This document shows, in pieces, positions 42,196-56,132 of a stretch of 64,000 bases of DNA. The notes under the pieces are model-generated. The model saw only the letters and a list, made by a program, of their open reading frames with translations, was not told the origin of the DNA and made no database searches. Each line of letters starts with the position of its first letter. Position 1 is the stretch's first letter. Position numbers and translations under genes: made by a program. This stretch comes from Actinernus sp. WN-2022 (Eukaryota; Cnidaria; Anthozoa; Actiniaria; Actinernidae). Location: NCBI GenBank assembly GCA_030867875.1, contig JAOWCC010000787.1:186001-250000 (forward strand), read 5' to 3'.

Positions 42196-44311
42196 AACTC
42201 TAAGTTGAAAGCCTGTATCACACAAAGTACCCAGTTCATCGTGTTCATCGTCCAAAACTCATACTATAGAGCAAGTTTTCTTGGCTGAGGCTTGCAATTA
42301 CAGGCAGAAATCATCGTTTTGTGTTGGAGAAATGAACGGAGAATTGTAGAGATGATCACTTCCGGCTACTGTGACGCGCGCTAAAAGTACAGTGAGTCCG
42401 TTACAACTGTTGCTTCTGCATTTTATTATTTGTTTTCGACTACGATAGATATCTTTTTACATACAACCACCTTGATTTCGTCTTTAACATCAGAGCCATG
42501 TGATAGTGGTAGCGATTCGTTTCCAGATTTGGCACTTCAAGCTCTGCGTGAACCTCTAAAGAAACCAGCCATTGAATAACCTTGTTGTTATTTTGCTCCC
42601 ATCCTTCGATAACGGCTTGGGCAAAGCTTTCTCTGTTGGGAAATTTCTCAGTGTCGGCCCTACTATAAGTCAGTAGATATATTGTTCGCTGAATTCGGCC
42701 CTCAAGCTCGGCATTATTAACACAGCTGATATGAATCGTGATCGAAAATTCGTTAGCCGTTTCAAAGTTTGGCACATGCACGGCTTTAAAAAATGAATAT
42801 TCACAAGCTATTGTGACTTTGAAATCGTAAATGTGTATCGGTATTAATAAATTTAGTAAAAATGTATTTAAATTTAGAATTTTATTTTTTAAAGCCGTAA
42901 TTCTATATTTTTTTCATATGCACGCCACCCCTCCCCCCTACTTTTATGACGTCATATAGGCATGACGTCACTGTATGTATGGTCATATTAAGAATTTCAT
43001 TTGGTGCCCATTTAGAGACAAAGACGGCTCAAAAAAGCTGGCACAATCTACTGAAGCTAATTAACGGCCCTGGACGTGGGTGCAGTTCGCTCTCTGAGGC
43101 GAGATTTTAGGTAGCTCACATGGTATAATTGTTAATAACGTCCAGGGAATTTAACGAAAACAGCTCCAAACGAGAGGGGGCAGTAAGCACTTGGTGGGAA
43201 TACGGATGCGCTTGTCAATGCAAATTTGATGAAAAAGCCCGATACCCCGGGTAAAATAATATCCGAGGGCGTATCCAAATATTTTACTTAATTGTTTTCG
43301 CACAATTAGGTTCAGTGATCACACTCAATGCTCAAAAAAGTGGATAAAGGGGATTCGTTTATGCTGTAGATGTATCCGTTTCTACTGTTTTCAGTATTAA
43401 TTCCGGTGCAGCATTTGCGTTTCATCAAATGTTCAAATTGTTTCATCAGTCTAGAAGCATGCGTGTTTCACAAAGCCCTTCAATCTATATATAGCTACTC
43501 AGTATAGAAACAGAATTCCACCGGATTCCGCCTCGCAGTGCTGATCTCAATCCGATAGAGAATTGTTTCAACATAATTAAGTCATCTTTAGAGAAAGACG
43601 CTATCAAACAGAAAATTACGCGCGAGTCGTTCGAGCAATTCAAAGCTCGTGTATCCCGGCATCTGAATAATATCCCACTACAGTTCGTTGACAACGCTGT
43701 TGAAAGCATGCCAAAAAGATTGCAGACTGTTGTAGAACAGAAGGGACATAGGACTAGATACTAGAGATGGAAAAGGACAACAACGGTTGCATATCCTGAG
43801 AACTGTCACTGCCGATTTATTCGTGGTAACTGTAACCGTTACGTTACCCACTGAGCGTAGTGTAAAACTGATCTCGGACTCGGCCGATCAAGCCTGCTCT
43901 TACAAATTTATTCATAACCCACTCCTGTCTAATATATAACAAATAACACAGTTTATAAAATGTTAATCCGTTCCAGAACTATTGCTATGGCTTGTTGGCC
44001 TTTTCCCCCGTTCGGCCCTGCATTTCAGCCGTGTCACGGCAGCAGTCACACAACAGCATAAGCTGTTGTTTTCCATCAGCATTTCTCCTCTCCATTTCTC
44101 CATGCAAAGTCACTTATTTAGACGTATTTCCATGCACATATACCGTTAAAACGTTTTCATAACATATATACTGTTTAAGTTGTGTCATATAAAGCGTTCT
44201 AGAAGTACATAGGATGCGCCGAAATGCTGGTTTGAACATTTCTCCGTTGTAACGGTTAATAAATTCAAATTTTAGATGGAGTTTTATTTACAATGAGGGG
44301 AGAAATGAGCA
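42196..44311 (+). repeat. Macrosatellite unit 14 (248-bp deletion)
   Basis: 2116 bp. Unit positions 898-1145 are missing (junction at 43092), removing the C/G-tract inverted repeat but keeping the CRE pair. Rep relic 42440-42781, transposase relic 43495-43764. The right breakpoint coincides with the place where the array ends at 61570. Confidence 0.93.
42440..42781 (-). pseudogene. Rep-like HUH fragment, T16I variant (unit 14)
   Basis: Full 113 codons with Thr16 changed to Ile, shared only with the adjacent unit 15. Confidence 0.55.
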
Positions 44312-46675
44312 AACTCTAAGTTGAAAGCCTGTATCACACAAAGTACCCAGTTCATCGTGTTCATCGTCCAAAACTCATACTATAGAGCAAGTTTTCTTGG
44401 CTGAGGCTTGCAATTACAGGCAGAAATCATCGTTTTGTGTTGGAGAAATGAACGGAGAATTGTAGAGATGATCACTTCCGGCTACTGTGACGCGCGCTAA
44501 AAGTACAGTGAGTCCGTTACAACTGTTGCTTCTGCATTTTATTATTTGTTTTCGACTACGATAGATATCTTTTTACATACAACCACCTTGATTTCGTCTT
44601 TAACATCAGAGCCATGTGATAGTGGTAGCGATTCGTTTCCAGATTTGGCACTTCAAGCTCTGCGTGAACCTCTAAAGAAACCAGCCATTGAATAACCTTG
44701 TTGTTATTTTGCTCCCATCCTTCGATAACGGCTTGGGCAAAGCTTTCTCTGTTGGGAAATTTCTCAGTGTCGGCCCTACTATAAGTCAGTAGATATATTG
44801 TTCGCTGAATTCGGCCCTCAAGCTCGGCATTATTAACACAGCTGATATGAATCGTGATCGAAAATTCGTTAGCCGTTTCAAAGTTTGGCACATGCACGGC
44901 TTTAAAAAATGAATATTCACAAGCTATTGTGACTTTGAAATCGTAAATGTGTATCGGTATTAATAAATTTAGTAAAAATGTATTTAAATTTAGAATTTTA
45001 TTTTTTAAAGCCGTAATTCTATATTTTTTTCATATGCACGCCACCCCTCCCCCCTACTTTTATGACGTCATATAGGCATGACGTCACTGTATGTATGGTC
45101 ATATTAAGAATTTCATTTGGTGCCCATTTAGAGACAAAGACGGCTCAAAAAAGCTGGCACAATCTACTGAAGCTAATTAACGGCCCTGGACGTGGGTGCA
45201 GTTCGCTCAGACAACCCCTGCCATTTAAGTCGGACCTCTTCAGCAATTTCCGGCTATTTTTAACACAATCCCCCTCCCCCATTTCAATGTTGGTTTTCGA
45301 GAAGACCGAAATGTTGCCTTTCTATCCCAACATTGTGAAGGGGGAGGGGGGACAAGCGAAGTCATAAAAAATGCCCGCGATGTGTCAGAGGAGTTCGTTC
45401 AGTGTTCGGAATAGCCTTATTTTGTCGGGCGGTCCGTACTTAAATGGCGAAGGTTGTCTGAGGCGAGATTTTAGGTAGCTCACATGGTATAATTGTTAAT
45501 AACGTCCAGCGAATTTAACGAAAACAGCTCCAAACGAGAGGGGGCAGTAAGCACTTGGTGGGAATACGGATGCGCTTGTCAATGCAAATTTGATGAAAAA
45601 GCCCGATACCCCGGGTAAAATAATATCCGAGGGCGTATCCAAATATTTTACTTAATTGTTTTCGCACAATTAGGTTCAGTGATCACACTCAATGCTCAAA
45701 AAAGTGGATAAAGGGGATTCGTTTATGCTGTAGATGTATCCGTTTCTACTGTTTTCAGTATTAATTCCGGTGCAGCATTTGCGTTTCATCAAATGTTCAA
45801 ATTGTTTCATCAGTCTAGAAGCATGCGTGTTTCACAAAGCCCTTCAATCTATATATAGCTACTCAGTATAGAAACAGAATTCCACCGGATTCCGCCTCGC
45901 AGTGCTGATCTCAATCCGATAGAGAATTGTTTCAACATAATTAAGTCATCTTTAGAGAAAGACGCTATCAAACAGAAAATTACGCGCGAGTCGTTCGAGC
46001 AATTCAAAGCTCGTGTATCCCGGCATCTGAATAATATCCCACTACAGTTCGTTGACAACGCTGTTGAAAGCATGCCAAAAAGATTGCAGACTGTTGTAGA
46101 ACAGAAGGGACATAGGACTAGATACTAGAGATGGAAAAGGACAACAACGGTTGCATATCCTGAGAACTGTCACTGCCGATTTATTCGTGGTAACTGTAAC
46201 CGTTACGTTACCCACTGAGCGTAGTGTAAAACTGATCTCGGACTCGGCTGATCAAGCCTGCTCTTACAAATTTATTCATAACCCACTCCTGTCTAATATA
46301 TAACAAATAACACAGTTTATAAAATGTTAATCCGTTCCAGAACTATTGCTATGGCTTGTTGGCCTTTTCCCCCGTTCGGCCCTGCATTTCAGCCGTGTCA
46401 CGGCAGCAGTCACACAACAGCATAAGCTGTTGTTTTCCATCAGCATTTCTCCTCTCCATTTCTCCATGCAAAGTCACTTATTTAGACGTATTTCCATGCA
46501 CATATACCGTTAAAACGTTTTCATAACATATATACTGTTTAAGTTGTGTCATATAAAGCGTTCTAGAAGTACATAGGATGCGCCGAAATGCTGGTTTGAA
46601 CATTTCTCCGTTGTAACGGTTAATAAATTCAAATTTTAGATGGAGTTTTATTTACAATGAGGGGAGAAATGAGCA
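44312..46675 (+). repeat. Macrosatellite unit 15
   Basis: Full length. Rep relic 44556-44897, transposase relic 45859-46128. Private cagcgaattt near 45510 and ggctgatc near 46248. Confidence 0.93.
44556..44897 (-). pseudogene. Rep-like HUH fragment, T16I variant (unit 15)
   Basis: Same T16I product as unit 14, which implies recent copying between neighbours. Confidence 0.55.
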
Positions 46676-49040
46676 AACTCTAAGTTGAAAGCCTGTATCA
46701 CACAAAGTACCCAGTTCATCGTGTTCAGCGTCCAAAACTCATACTATAGAGCAAGTTTTCTTGGCTGAGGCTTGCAATTACAGGCAGAAATCATCGTTTT
46801 GTGTTGGAGAAATGAACGGAGAATTGTAGAGATGATCACTTCCGGCTACTGTGACGCGCGCTAAAAGTACAGTGAGTCCGTTACAACTGTTGCTTTTGCA
46901 TTTTATTATTTGTTTTCGACTACGATAGATATCTTTTTACATACAACCACCTTGATTTCGTCTTTAACATCAGAGCCATGTGATAGTGGTAGCGATTCGT
47001 TTCCAGATTTGGCACTTCAAGCTCTGCGTGAACCTCTAAAGAAACCAGCCATTGAATAACCTTGTTGTTATTTTGCTCCCATCCTTCGATAACGGCTTGG
47101 GCAAAGCTTTCTCTGTTGGGAAATTTCTCAGTGTCGGCCCTACTATAAGTCAGTAGATATATTGTTCGCTGAATTCGGCCCTCAAGCTCGGCATTATTAA
47201 CACAGCTGATATGAGTCGTGATCGAAAATTCGTTAGCCGTTTCAAAGTTTGGCACATGCACGGCTTTAAAAAATGAATATTCACAAGCTATTGTGACTTT
47301 GAAATCGTAAATGTGTATCGGTATTAATAAATTTAGTAAAAATGTATTTAAATTTAGAATTTTATTTTTTAAAGCCGTAATTCTATATTTTTTTTCATAT
47401 GCACGCCACCCCTCCCCCCTACTTTTATGACGTCATATAGGCATGACGTCACTGTATGTATGGTCATATTAAGAATTTCATTTGGTGCCCATTTAGAGAC
47501 AAAGACGGCTCAAAAAAGCTGGCACAATCTACTGAAGCTAATTAACGGCCCTGGACGTGGGTGCAGTTCGCTCAGACAACCCCTGCCATTTAAGTCGGAC
47601 CTCTTCAGCAATTTCCGGCTATTTTTAACACAATCCCCCTCCCCCATTTCAATGTTGGTTTTCGAGAAGACCGAAATGTTGCCTTTCTATCCCAACATTG
47701 TGAAGGGGGAGGGGGGACAAGCGAAGTCATAAAAAATGCCCGCGATGTGTCAGAGGAGTTCGTTCAGTGTTCGGAATAGCCTTATTTTGTCGGGCGGTCC
47801 GTACTTAAATGGCGAAGGTTGTCTGAGGCGAGATTTTAGGTAGCTCACATGGTATAATTGTTAATAACGTCCAGGGAATTTAACGAAAACAGCTCCAAAC
47901 GAGAGGGGGCAGTAAGCACTTGGTGGGAATACGGATGCGCTTGTCAATGCAAATTTGATGAAAAAGCCCGATACCCCGGGTAAAATAATATCCGAGGGCG
48001 TATCCAAATATTTTACTTAATTGTTTTCGCACAATTAGGTTCAGTGATCACACTCAATGCTCAAAAAAGTGGATAAAGGGGATTCGTTTATGCTGTAGAT
48101 GTATCCGTTTCTACTGTTTTCAGTATTAATTCCGGTGCAGCATTTGCGTTTCATCAAATGTTCAAATTGTTTCATCAGTCTAGAAGCATGCGTGTTTCAC
48201 AAAGCCCTTCAATCTATATATAGCTACTCAGTATAGAAACAGAATTCCACCGGATTCCGCCTCGCAGTGCTGATCTCAATCCGATAGAGAATTGTTTCAA
48301 CATAATTAAGTCATCTTTAGAGAAAGACGCTATCAAACAGAAAATTACGCGCGAGTCGTTCGAGCAATTCAAAGCTCGTGTATCCCGGCATCTGAATAAT
48401 ATCCCACTACAGTTCGTTGACAACGCTGTTGAAAGCATGCCAAAAAGATTGCAGACTGTTGTAGAACAGAAGGGACATAGGACTAGATACTAGAGATGGA
48501 AAAGGACAACAACGGTTGCATATCCTGAGAACTGTCACTGCCGATTTATTCGTGGTAACTGTAACCGTTACGTTACCCACTGAGCGTAGTGTAAAACTGA
48601 TCTCGGACTCGGCCGATCAAGCCTGCTCTTACAAATTTATTCATAACCCACTCCTGTCTAATATATAACAAATAACACAGTTTATAAAATGTTAATCCGT
48701 TCCAGAACTATTGCTATGGCTTGTTGGCCTTTTCCCCCGTTCGGCCCTGCATTTCAGCCGTGTCACGGCAGCAGTCACACAACAGCATAAGCTGTTGTTT
48801 TCCATCAGCATTTCTCCTCTCCATTTCTCCATGCAAAGTCACTTATTTAGACGTATTTCCATGCACATATACCGTTAAAACGTTTTCATAACATATATAC
48901 TGTTTAAGTTGTGTCATATAAAGCGTTCTAGAAGTACATAGGATGCGCCGAAATGCTGGTTTGAACATTTCTCCGTTGTAACGGTTAATAAATTCAAATT
49001 TTAGATGGAGTTTTATTTACAATGAGGGGAGAAATGAGCA
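46676..49040 (+). repeat. Macrosatellite unit 16
   Basis: 2365 bp, with one extra T in the run near 47390. Rep relic 46920-47261, transposase relic 48224-48493. ttcagcgtcc near 46727 is shared in part with unit 22. Confidence 0.93.
46920..47261 (-). pseudogene. Rep-like HUH fragment (unit 16)
   Basis: Product identical to the unit 1 copy. Confidence 0.55.
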
Positions 49041-51404
49041 AACTCTAAGTTGAAAGCCTGTATCACACAAAGTACCCAGTTCATCGTGTTCATCGTCCAA
49101 AACTCATACTATAGAGCAAGTTTTCTTGGCTGAGGCTTGCAATTACAGGCAGAAATCATCGTTTTGTGTTGGAGAAATGAACGGAGAATTGTAGAGATGA
49201 TCACTTCCGGCTACTGTGACGCGCGCTAAAAGTACAGTGAGTCCGTTACAACTGTTGCTTCTGCATTTTATTATTTGTTTTCGACTACGATAGATATCTT
49301 TTTACATACAACCACCTTGATTTCGTCTTTAACATCAGAGCCATGTGATAGTGGTAGCGATTCGTTTCCAGATTTGGCACTTCAAGCTCTGCGTGAACCT
49401 CTAAAGAAACCAGCCATTGAATAACCTTGTTGTTATTTTGCTCCCATCCTTCGATAACGGCTTGGGCAAAGCTTTCTCTGTTGGGAAATTTCTCAGTGTC
49501 GGCCCTACTATAAGTCAGTAGATATATTGTTCGCTGAATTCGGCCCTCAAGCTCGGCATTATTAACACAGCTGATATGAGTCGTGATCGAAAATTCGTTA
49601 GCCGTTTCAAAGTTTGGCACATGCACGGCTTTAAAAAATGAATATTCACAAGCTATTGTGACTTTGAAATCGTAAATGTGTATCGGTATTAATAAATTTA
49701 GTAAAAATGTATTTAAATTTAGAATTTTATTTTTTAAAGCCGTAATTCTATATTTTTTTCATATGCACGCCACCCCTCCCCCCTACTTTTATGACGTCAT
49801 ATAGGCATGACGTCACTGTATGTATGGTCATATTAAGAATTTCATTTGCTGCCCATTTAGAGACAAAGACGGCTCAAAAAAGCTGGCACAATCTACTGAA
49901 GCTAATTAACGGCCCTGGACGTGGGTGCAGTTCGCTCAGACAACCCCTGCCATTTAAGTCGGACCTCTTCAGCAATTTCCGGCTATTTTTAACACAATCC
50001 CCCTCCCCCATTTCAATGTTGGTTTTCGAGAAGACCGAAATGTTGCCTTTCTATCCCAACATTGTGAAGGGGGAGGGGGGACAAGCGAAGTCATAAAAAA
50101 TGCCCGCGATGTGTCAGAGGAGTTCGTTCAGTGTTCGGAATAGCCTTATTTTGTCGGGCGGTCCGTACTTAAATGGCGAAGGTTGTCTGAGGCGAGATTT
50201 TAGGTAGCTCACATGGTATAATTGTTAATAACGTCCAGGGAATTTAACGAAAACAGCTCCAAACGAGAGGGGGCAGTAAGCACTTGGTGGGAATACGGAT
50301 GCGCTTGTCAATGCAAATTTGATGAAAAAGCCCGATACCCCGGGTAAAATAATATCCGAGGGCGTATCCAAATATTTTACTTAATTGTTTTCGCACAATT
50401 AGGTTCAGTGATCACACTCAATGCTCAAAAAAGTGGATAAAGGGGATTCGTTTATGCTGTAGATGTATCCGTTTCTACTGTTTTCAGTATTAATTCCGGT
50501 GCAGCATTTGCGTTTCATCAAATGTTCAAATTGTTTCATCAGTCTAGAAGCATGCGTGTTTCACAAAGCCCTTCAATCTATATATAGCTACTCAGTATAG
50601 AAACAGAATTCCACCGGATTCCGCCTCGCAGTGCTGATCTCAATCCGATAGAGAATTGTTTCAACATAATTAAGTCATCTTTAGAGAAAGACGCTATCAA
50701 ACAGAAAATTACGCGCGAGTCGTTCGAGCAATTCAAAGCTCGTGTATCCCGGCATCTGAATAATATCCCACTACAGTTCGTTGACAACGCTGTTGAAAGC
50801 ATGCCAAAAAGATTGCAGACTGTTGTAGAACAGAAGGGACATAGGACTAGATACTAGAGATGGAAAAGGACAACAACGGTTGCATATCCTGAGAACTGTC
50901 ACTGCCGATTTATTCGTGGTAACTGTAACCGTTACGTTACCCACTGAGCGTAGTGTAAAACTGATCTCGGACTCGGCCGATCAAGCCTGCTCTTACAAAT
51001 TTATTCATAACCCACTCCTGTCTAATATATAACAAATAACACAGTTTATAAAATGTTAATCCGTTCCAGAACTATTGCTATGGCTTGTTGGCCTTTTCCC
51101 CCGTTCGGCCCTGCATTTCAGCCGTGTCACGGCAGCAGTCACACAACAGCATAAGCTGTTGTTTTCCATCAGCATTTCTCCTCTCCATTTCTCCATGCAA
51201 AGTCACTTATTTAGACGTATTTCCATGCACATATACCGTTAAAACGTTTTCATAACATATATACTGTTTAAGTTGTGTCATATAAAGCGTTCTAGAAGTA
51301 CATAGGATGCGCCGAAATGCTGGTTTGAACATTTCTCCGTTGTAACGGTTAATAAATTCAAATTTTAGATGGAGTTTTATTTACAATGAGGGGAGAAATG
51401 AGCA
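49041..51404 (+). repeat. Macrosatellite unit 17
   Basis: Full length. Rep relic 49285-49626, transposase relic 50588-50857. Private tttgctgccc near 49849. Confidence 0.93.
49285..49626 (-). pseudogene. Rep-like HUH fragment (unit 17)
   Basis: Product identical to the unit 1 copy. Confidence 0.55.
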
Positions 51405-53768
51405 AACTCTAAGTTGAAAGCCTGTATCACACAAAGTACCCAGTTCATCGTGTTCATCGTCCAAAACTCATACTATAGAGCAAGTTTTCTTGGCTGAGGC
51501 TTGCAATTACAGGCAGAAATCATCGTTTTGTGTTGGAGAAATGAACGGAGAATTGTAGAGATGATCACTTCCGGCTACTGTGACGCGCGCTAAAAGTACA
51601 GTGAGTCCGTTACAACTGTTGCTTCTGCATTTTATTATTTGTTTTCGACTACGATAGATATCTTTTTACATACAACCACCTTGATTTCGTCTTTAACATC
51701 AGAGCCATGTGATAGTGGTAGCGATTCGTTTCCAGATTTGGCACTTCAAGCTCTGCGTGAACCTCTAAAGAAACCAGCCATTGAATAACCTTGTTGTTAT
51801 TTTGCTCCCATCCTTCGATAACGGCTTGGGCAAAGCTTTCTCTGTTGGGAAATTTCTCAGTGTCGGCCCTACTATAAGTCAGTAGATATATTGTTCGCTG
51901 AATTCGGCCCTCAAGCTCGGCATTATTAACACAGCTGATATGAGTCGTGATCGAAAATTCGTTAGCCGTTTCAAAGTTTGGCACATGCACGGCTTTAAAA
52001 AATGAATATTCACAAGCTATTGTGACTTTGAAATCGTAAATGTGTATCGGTATTAATAAATTTAGTAAAAATGTATTTAAATTTAGAATTTTATTTTTTA
52101 AAGCCGTAATTCTATATTTTTTTCATATGCACGCCACCCCTCCCCCCTACTTTTATGACGTCATATAGGCATGACGTCACTGTATGTATGGTCATATTAA
52201 GAATTTCATTTGGTGCCCATTTAGAGACAAAGACGGCTCAAAAAAGCTGGCACAATCTACTGAAGCTAATTAACGGCCCTGGACGTGGGTGCAGTTCGCT
52301 CAGACAACCCCTGCCATTTAAGTCGGACCTCTTCAGCAATTTCCGGCTATTTTTAACACAATCCCCCTCCCCCATTTCAATGTTGGTTTTCGAGAAGACC
52401 GAAATGTTGCCTTTCTATCCCAACATTGTGAAGGGGGAGGGGGGACAAGCGAAGTCATAAAAAATGCCCGCGATGTGTCAGAGGAGTTCGTTCAGTGTTC
52501 GGAATAGCCTTATTTTGTCGGGCGGTCCGTACTTAAATGGCGAAGGTTGTCTGAGGCGAGATTTTAGGTAGCTCACATGGTATAATTGTTAATAACGTCC
52601 AGGGAATTTAACGAAAACAGCTCCAAACGAGAGGGGGCAGTAAGCACTTGGTGGGAATACGGATGCGCTTGTCAATGCAAATTTGATGAAAAAGCCCGAT
52701 ACCCCGGGTAAAATAATATCCGAGGGCGTATCCAAATATTTTACTTAATTGTTTTCGCACAATTAGGTTCAGTGATCACACTCAATGCTCAAAAAAGTGG
52801 ATAAAGGGGATTCGTTTATGCTGTAGATGTATCCGTTTCTACTGTTTTCAGTATTAATTCCGGTGCAGCATTTGCGTTTCATCAAATGTTCAAATTGTTT
52901 CATCAGTCTAGAAGCATGCGTGTTTCACAAAGCCCTTCAATCTATATATAGCTACTCAGTATAGAAACAGAATTCCACCGGATTCCGCCTCGCAGTGCTG
53001 ATCTCAATCCGATAGAGAATTGTTTCAACATAATTAAGTCATCTTTAGAGAAAGACGCTATCAAACAGAAAATTACGCGCGAGTCGTTCGAGCAATTCAA
53101 AGCTCGTGTATCCCGGCATCTGAATAATATCCCACTACAGTTCGTTGACAACGCTGTTGAAAGCATGCCAAAAAGATTGCAGACTGTTGTAGAACAGAAG
53201 GGACATAGGACTAGATACTAGAGATGGAAAAGGACAACAACGGTTGCATATCCTGAGAACTGTCACTGCCGATTTATTCGTGGTAACTGTAACCGTTACG
53301 TTACCCACTGAGCGTAGTGTAAAACTGATCTCGGACTCGGCCGATCAAGCCTGCTCTTACAAATTTATTCATAACCCACTCCTGTCTAATATATAACAAA
53401 TAACACAGTTTATAAAATGTTAATCCGTTCCAGAACTATTGCTATGGCTTGTTGGCCTTTTCCCCCGTTCGGCCCTGCATTTCAGCCGTGTCACGGCAGC
53501 AGTCACACAACAGCATAAGCTGTTGTTTTCCATCAGCATTTCTCCTCTCCATTTCTCCATGCAAAGTCACTTATTTAGACGTATTTCCATGCACATATAC
53601 CGTTAAAACGTTTTCATAACATATATACTGTTTAAGTTGTGTCATATAAAGCGTTCTAGAAGTACATAGGATGCGCCGAAATGCTGGTTTGAACATTTCT
53701 CCGTTGTAACGGTTAATAAATTCAAATTTTAGATGGAGTTTTATTTACAATGAGGGGAGAAATGAGCA
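51405..53768 (+). repeat. Macrosatellite unit 18
   Basis: Full length. Rep relic 51649-51990, transposase relic 52952-53221. Confidence 0.93.
51649..51990 (-). pseudogene. Rep-like HUH fragment (unit 18)
   Basis: Product identical to the unit 1 copy. Confidence 0.55.
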
Positions 53769-56132
53769 AACTCTAAGTTGAAAGCCTGTATCACACAAAG
53801 TACCCAGTTCATCGTGTTCATCGTCCAAAACTCATACTATAGAGCAAGTTTTCTTGGCTGAGGCTTGCAATTACAGGCAGAAATCATCGTTTTGTGTTGG
53901 AGAAATGAACGGAGAATTGTAGAGATGATCACTTCCGGCTACTGTGACGCGCGCTAAAAGTACAGTGAGTCCGTTACAACTGTTGCTTCTGCATTTTATT
54001 ATTTGTTTTCGACTACGATAGATATCTTTTTACATACAACCACCTTGATTTCGTCTTTAACATCAGAGCCATGTGATAGTGGTAGCGATTCGTTTCCAGA
54101 TTTGGCACTTCAAGCTCTGCGTGAACCTCTAAAGAAACCAGCCATTGAATAACCTTGTTGTTATTTTGCTCCCATCCTTCGATAACGGCTTGGGCAAAGC
54201 TTTCTCTGTTGGGAAATTTCTCAGTGTCGGCCCTACTATAAGTCAGTAGATATATTGTTCGCTGAATTCGGCCCTCAAGCTCGGCATTATTAACACAGCT
54301 GATATGAGTCGTGATCGAAAATTCGTTAGCCGTTTCAAAGTTTGGCACATGCACGGCTTTAAAAAATGAATATTCACAAGCTATTGTGACTTTGAAATCG
54401 TAAATGTGTATCGGTATTAATAAATTTAGTAAAAATGTATTTAAATTTAGAATTTTATTTTTTAAAGCCGTAATTCTATATTTTTTTCATATGCACGCCA
54501 CCCCTCCCCCCTACTTTTATGACGTCATATAGGCATGACGTCACTGTATGTATGGTCATATTAAGAATTTCATTTGGTGCCCATTTAGAGACAAAGACGG
54601 CTCAAAAAAGCTGGCACAATCTACTGAAGCTAATTAACGGCCCTGGACGTGGGTGCAGTTCGCTCAGACAACCCCTGCCATTTAAGTCGGACCTCTTCAG
54701 CAATTTCCGGCTATTTTTAACACAATCCCCCTCCCCCATTTCAATGTTGGTTTTCGAGAAGACCGAAATGTTGCCTTTCTATCCCAACATTGTGAAGGGG
54801 GAGGGGGGACAAGCGAAGTCATAAAAAATGCCCGCGATGTGTCAGAGGAGTTCGTTCAGTGTTCGGAATAGCCTTATTTTGTCGGGCGGTCCGTACTTAA
54901 ATGGCGAAGGTTGTCTGAGGCGAGATTTTAGGTAGCTCACATGGTATAATTGTTAATAACGTCCAGGGAATTTAACGAAAACAGCTCCAAACGAGAGGGG
55001 GCAGTAAGCACTTGGTGGGAATACGGATGCGCTTGTCAATGCAAATTTGATGAAAAAGCCCGATACCCCGGGTAAAATAATATCCGAGGGCGTATCCAAA
55101 TATTTTACTTAATTGTTTTCGCACAATTAGGTTCAGTGATCACACTCAATGCTCAAAAAAGTGGATAAAGGGGATTCGTTTATGCTGTAGATGTATCCGT
55201 TTCTACTGTTTTCAGTATTAATTCCGGTGCAGCATTTGCGTTTCATCAAATGTTCAAATTGTTTCATCAGTCTAGAAGCATGCGTGTTTCACAAAGCCCT
55301 TCAATCTATATATAGCTACTCAGTATAGAAACAGAATTCCACCGGATTCCGCCTCGCAGTGCTGATCTCAATCCGATAGAGAATTGTTTCAACATAATTA
55401 AGTCATCTTTAGAGAAAGACGCTATCAAACAGAAAATTACGCGCGAGTCGTTCGAGCAATTCAAAGCTCGTGTATCCCGGCATCTGAATAATATCCCACT
55501 ACAGTTCGTTGACAACGCTGTTGAAAGCATGCCAAAAAGATTGCAGACTGTTGTAGAACAGAAGGGACATAGGACTAGATACTAGAGATGGAAAAGGACA
55601 ACAACGGTTGCATATCCTGAGAACTGTCACTGCCGATTTATTCGTGGTAACTGTAACCGTTACGTTACCCACTGAGCGTAGTGTAAAACTGATCTCGGAC
55701 TCGGCCGATCAAGCCTGCTCTTACAAATTTATTCATAACCCACTCCTGTCTAATATATAACAAATAACACAGTTTATAAAATGTTAATCCGTTCCAGAAC
55801 TATTGCTATGGCTTGTTGGCCTTTTCCCCCGTTCGGCCCTGCATTTCAGCCGTGTCACGGCAGCAGTCACACAACAGCATAAGCTGTTGTTTTCCATCAG
55901 CATTTCTCCTCTCCATTTCTCCATGCAAAGTCACTTATTTAGACGTATTTCCATGCACATATACCGTTAAAACGTTTTCATAACATATATACTGTTTAAG
56001 TTGTGTCATATAAAGCGTTCTAGAAGTACATAGGATGCGCCGAAATGCTGGTTTGAACATTTCTCCGTTGTAACGGTTAATAAATTCAAATTTTAGATGG
56101 AGTTTTATTTACAATGAGGGGAGAAATGAGCA
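53769..56132 (+). repeat. Macrosatellite unit 19
   Basis: Full length. Rep relic 54013-54354, transposase relic 55316-55585. Confidence 0.93.
54013..54354 (-). pseudogene. Rep-like HUH fragment (unit 19)
   Basis: Product identical to the unit 1 copy. Confidence 0.55.
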
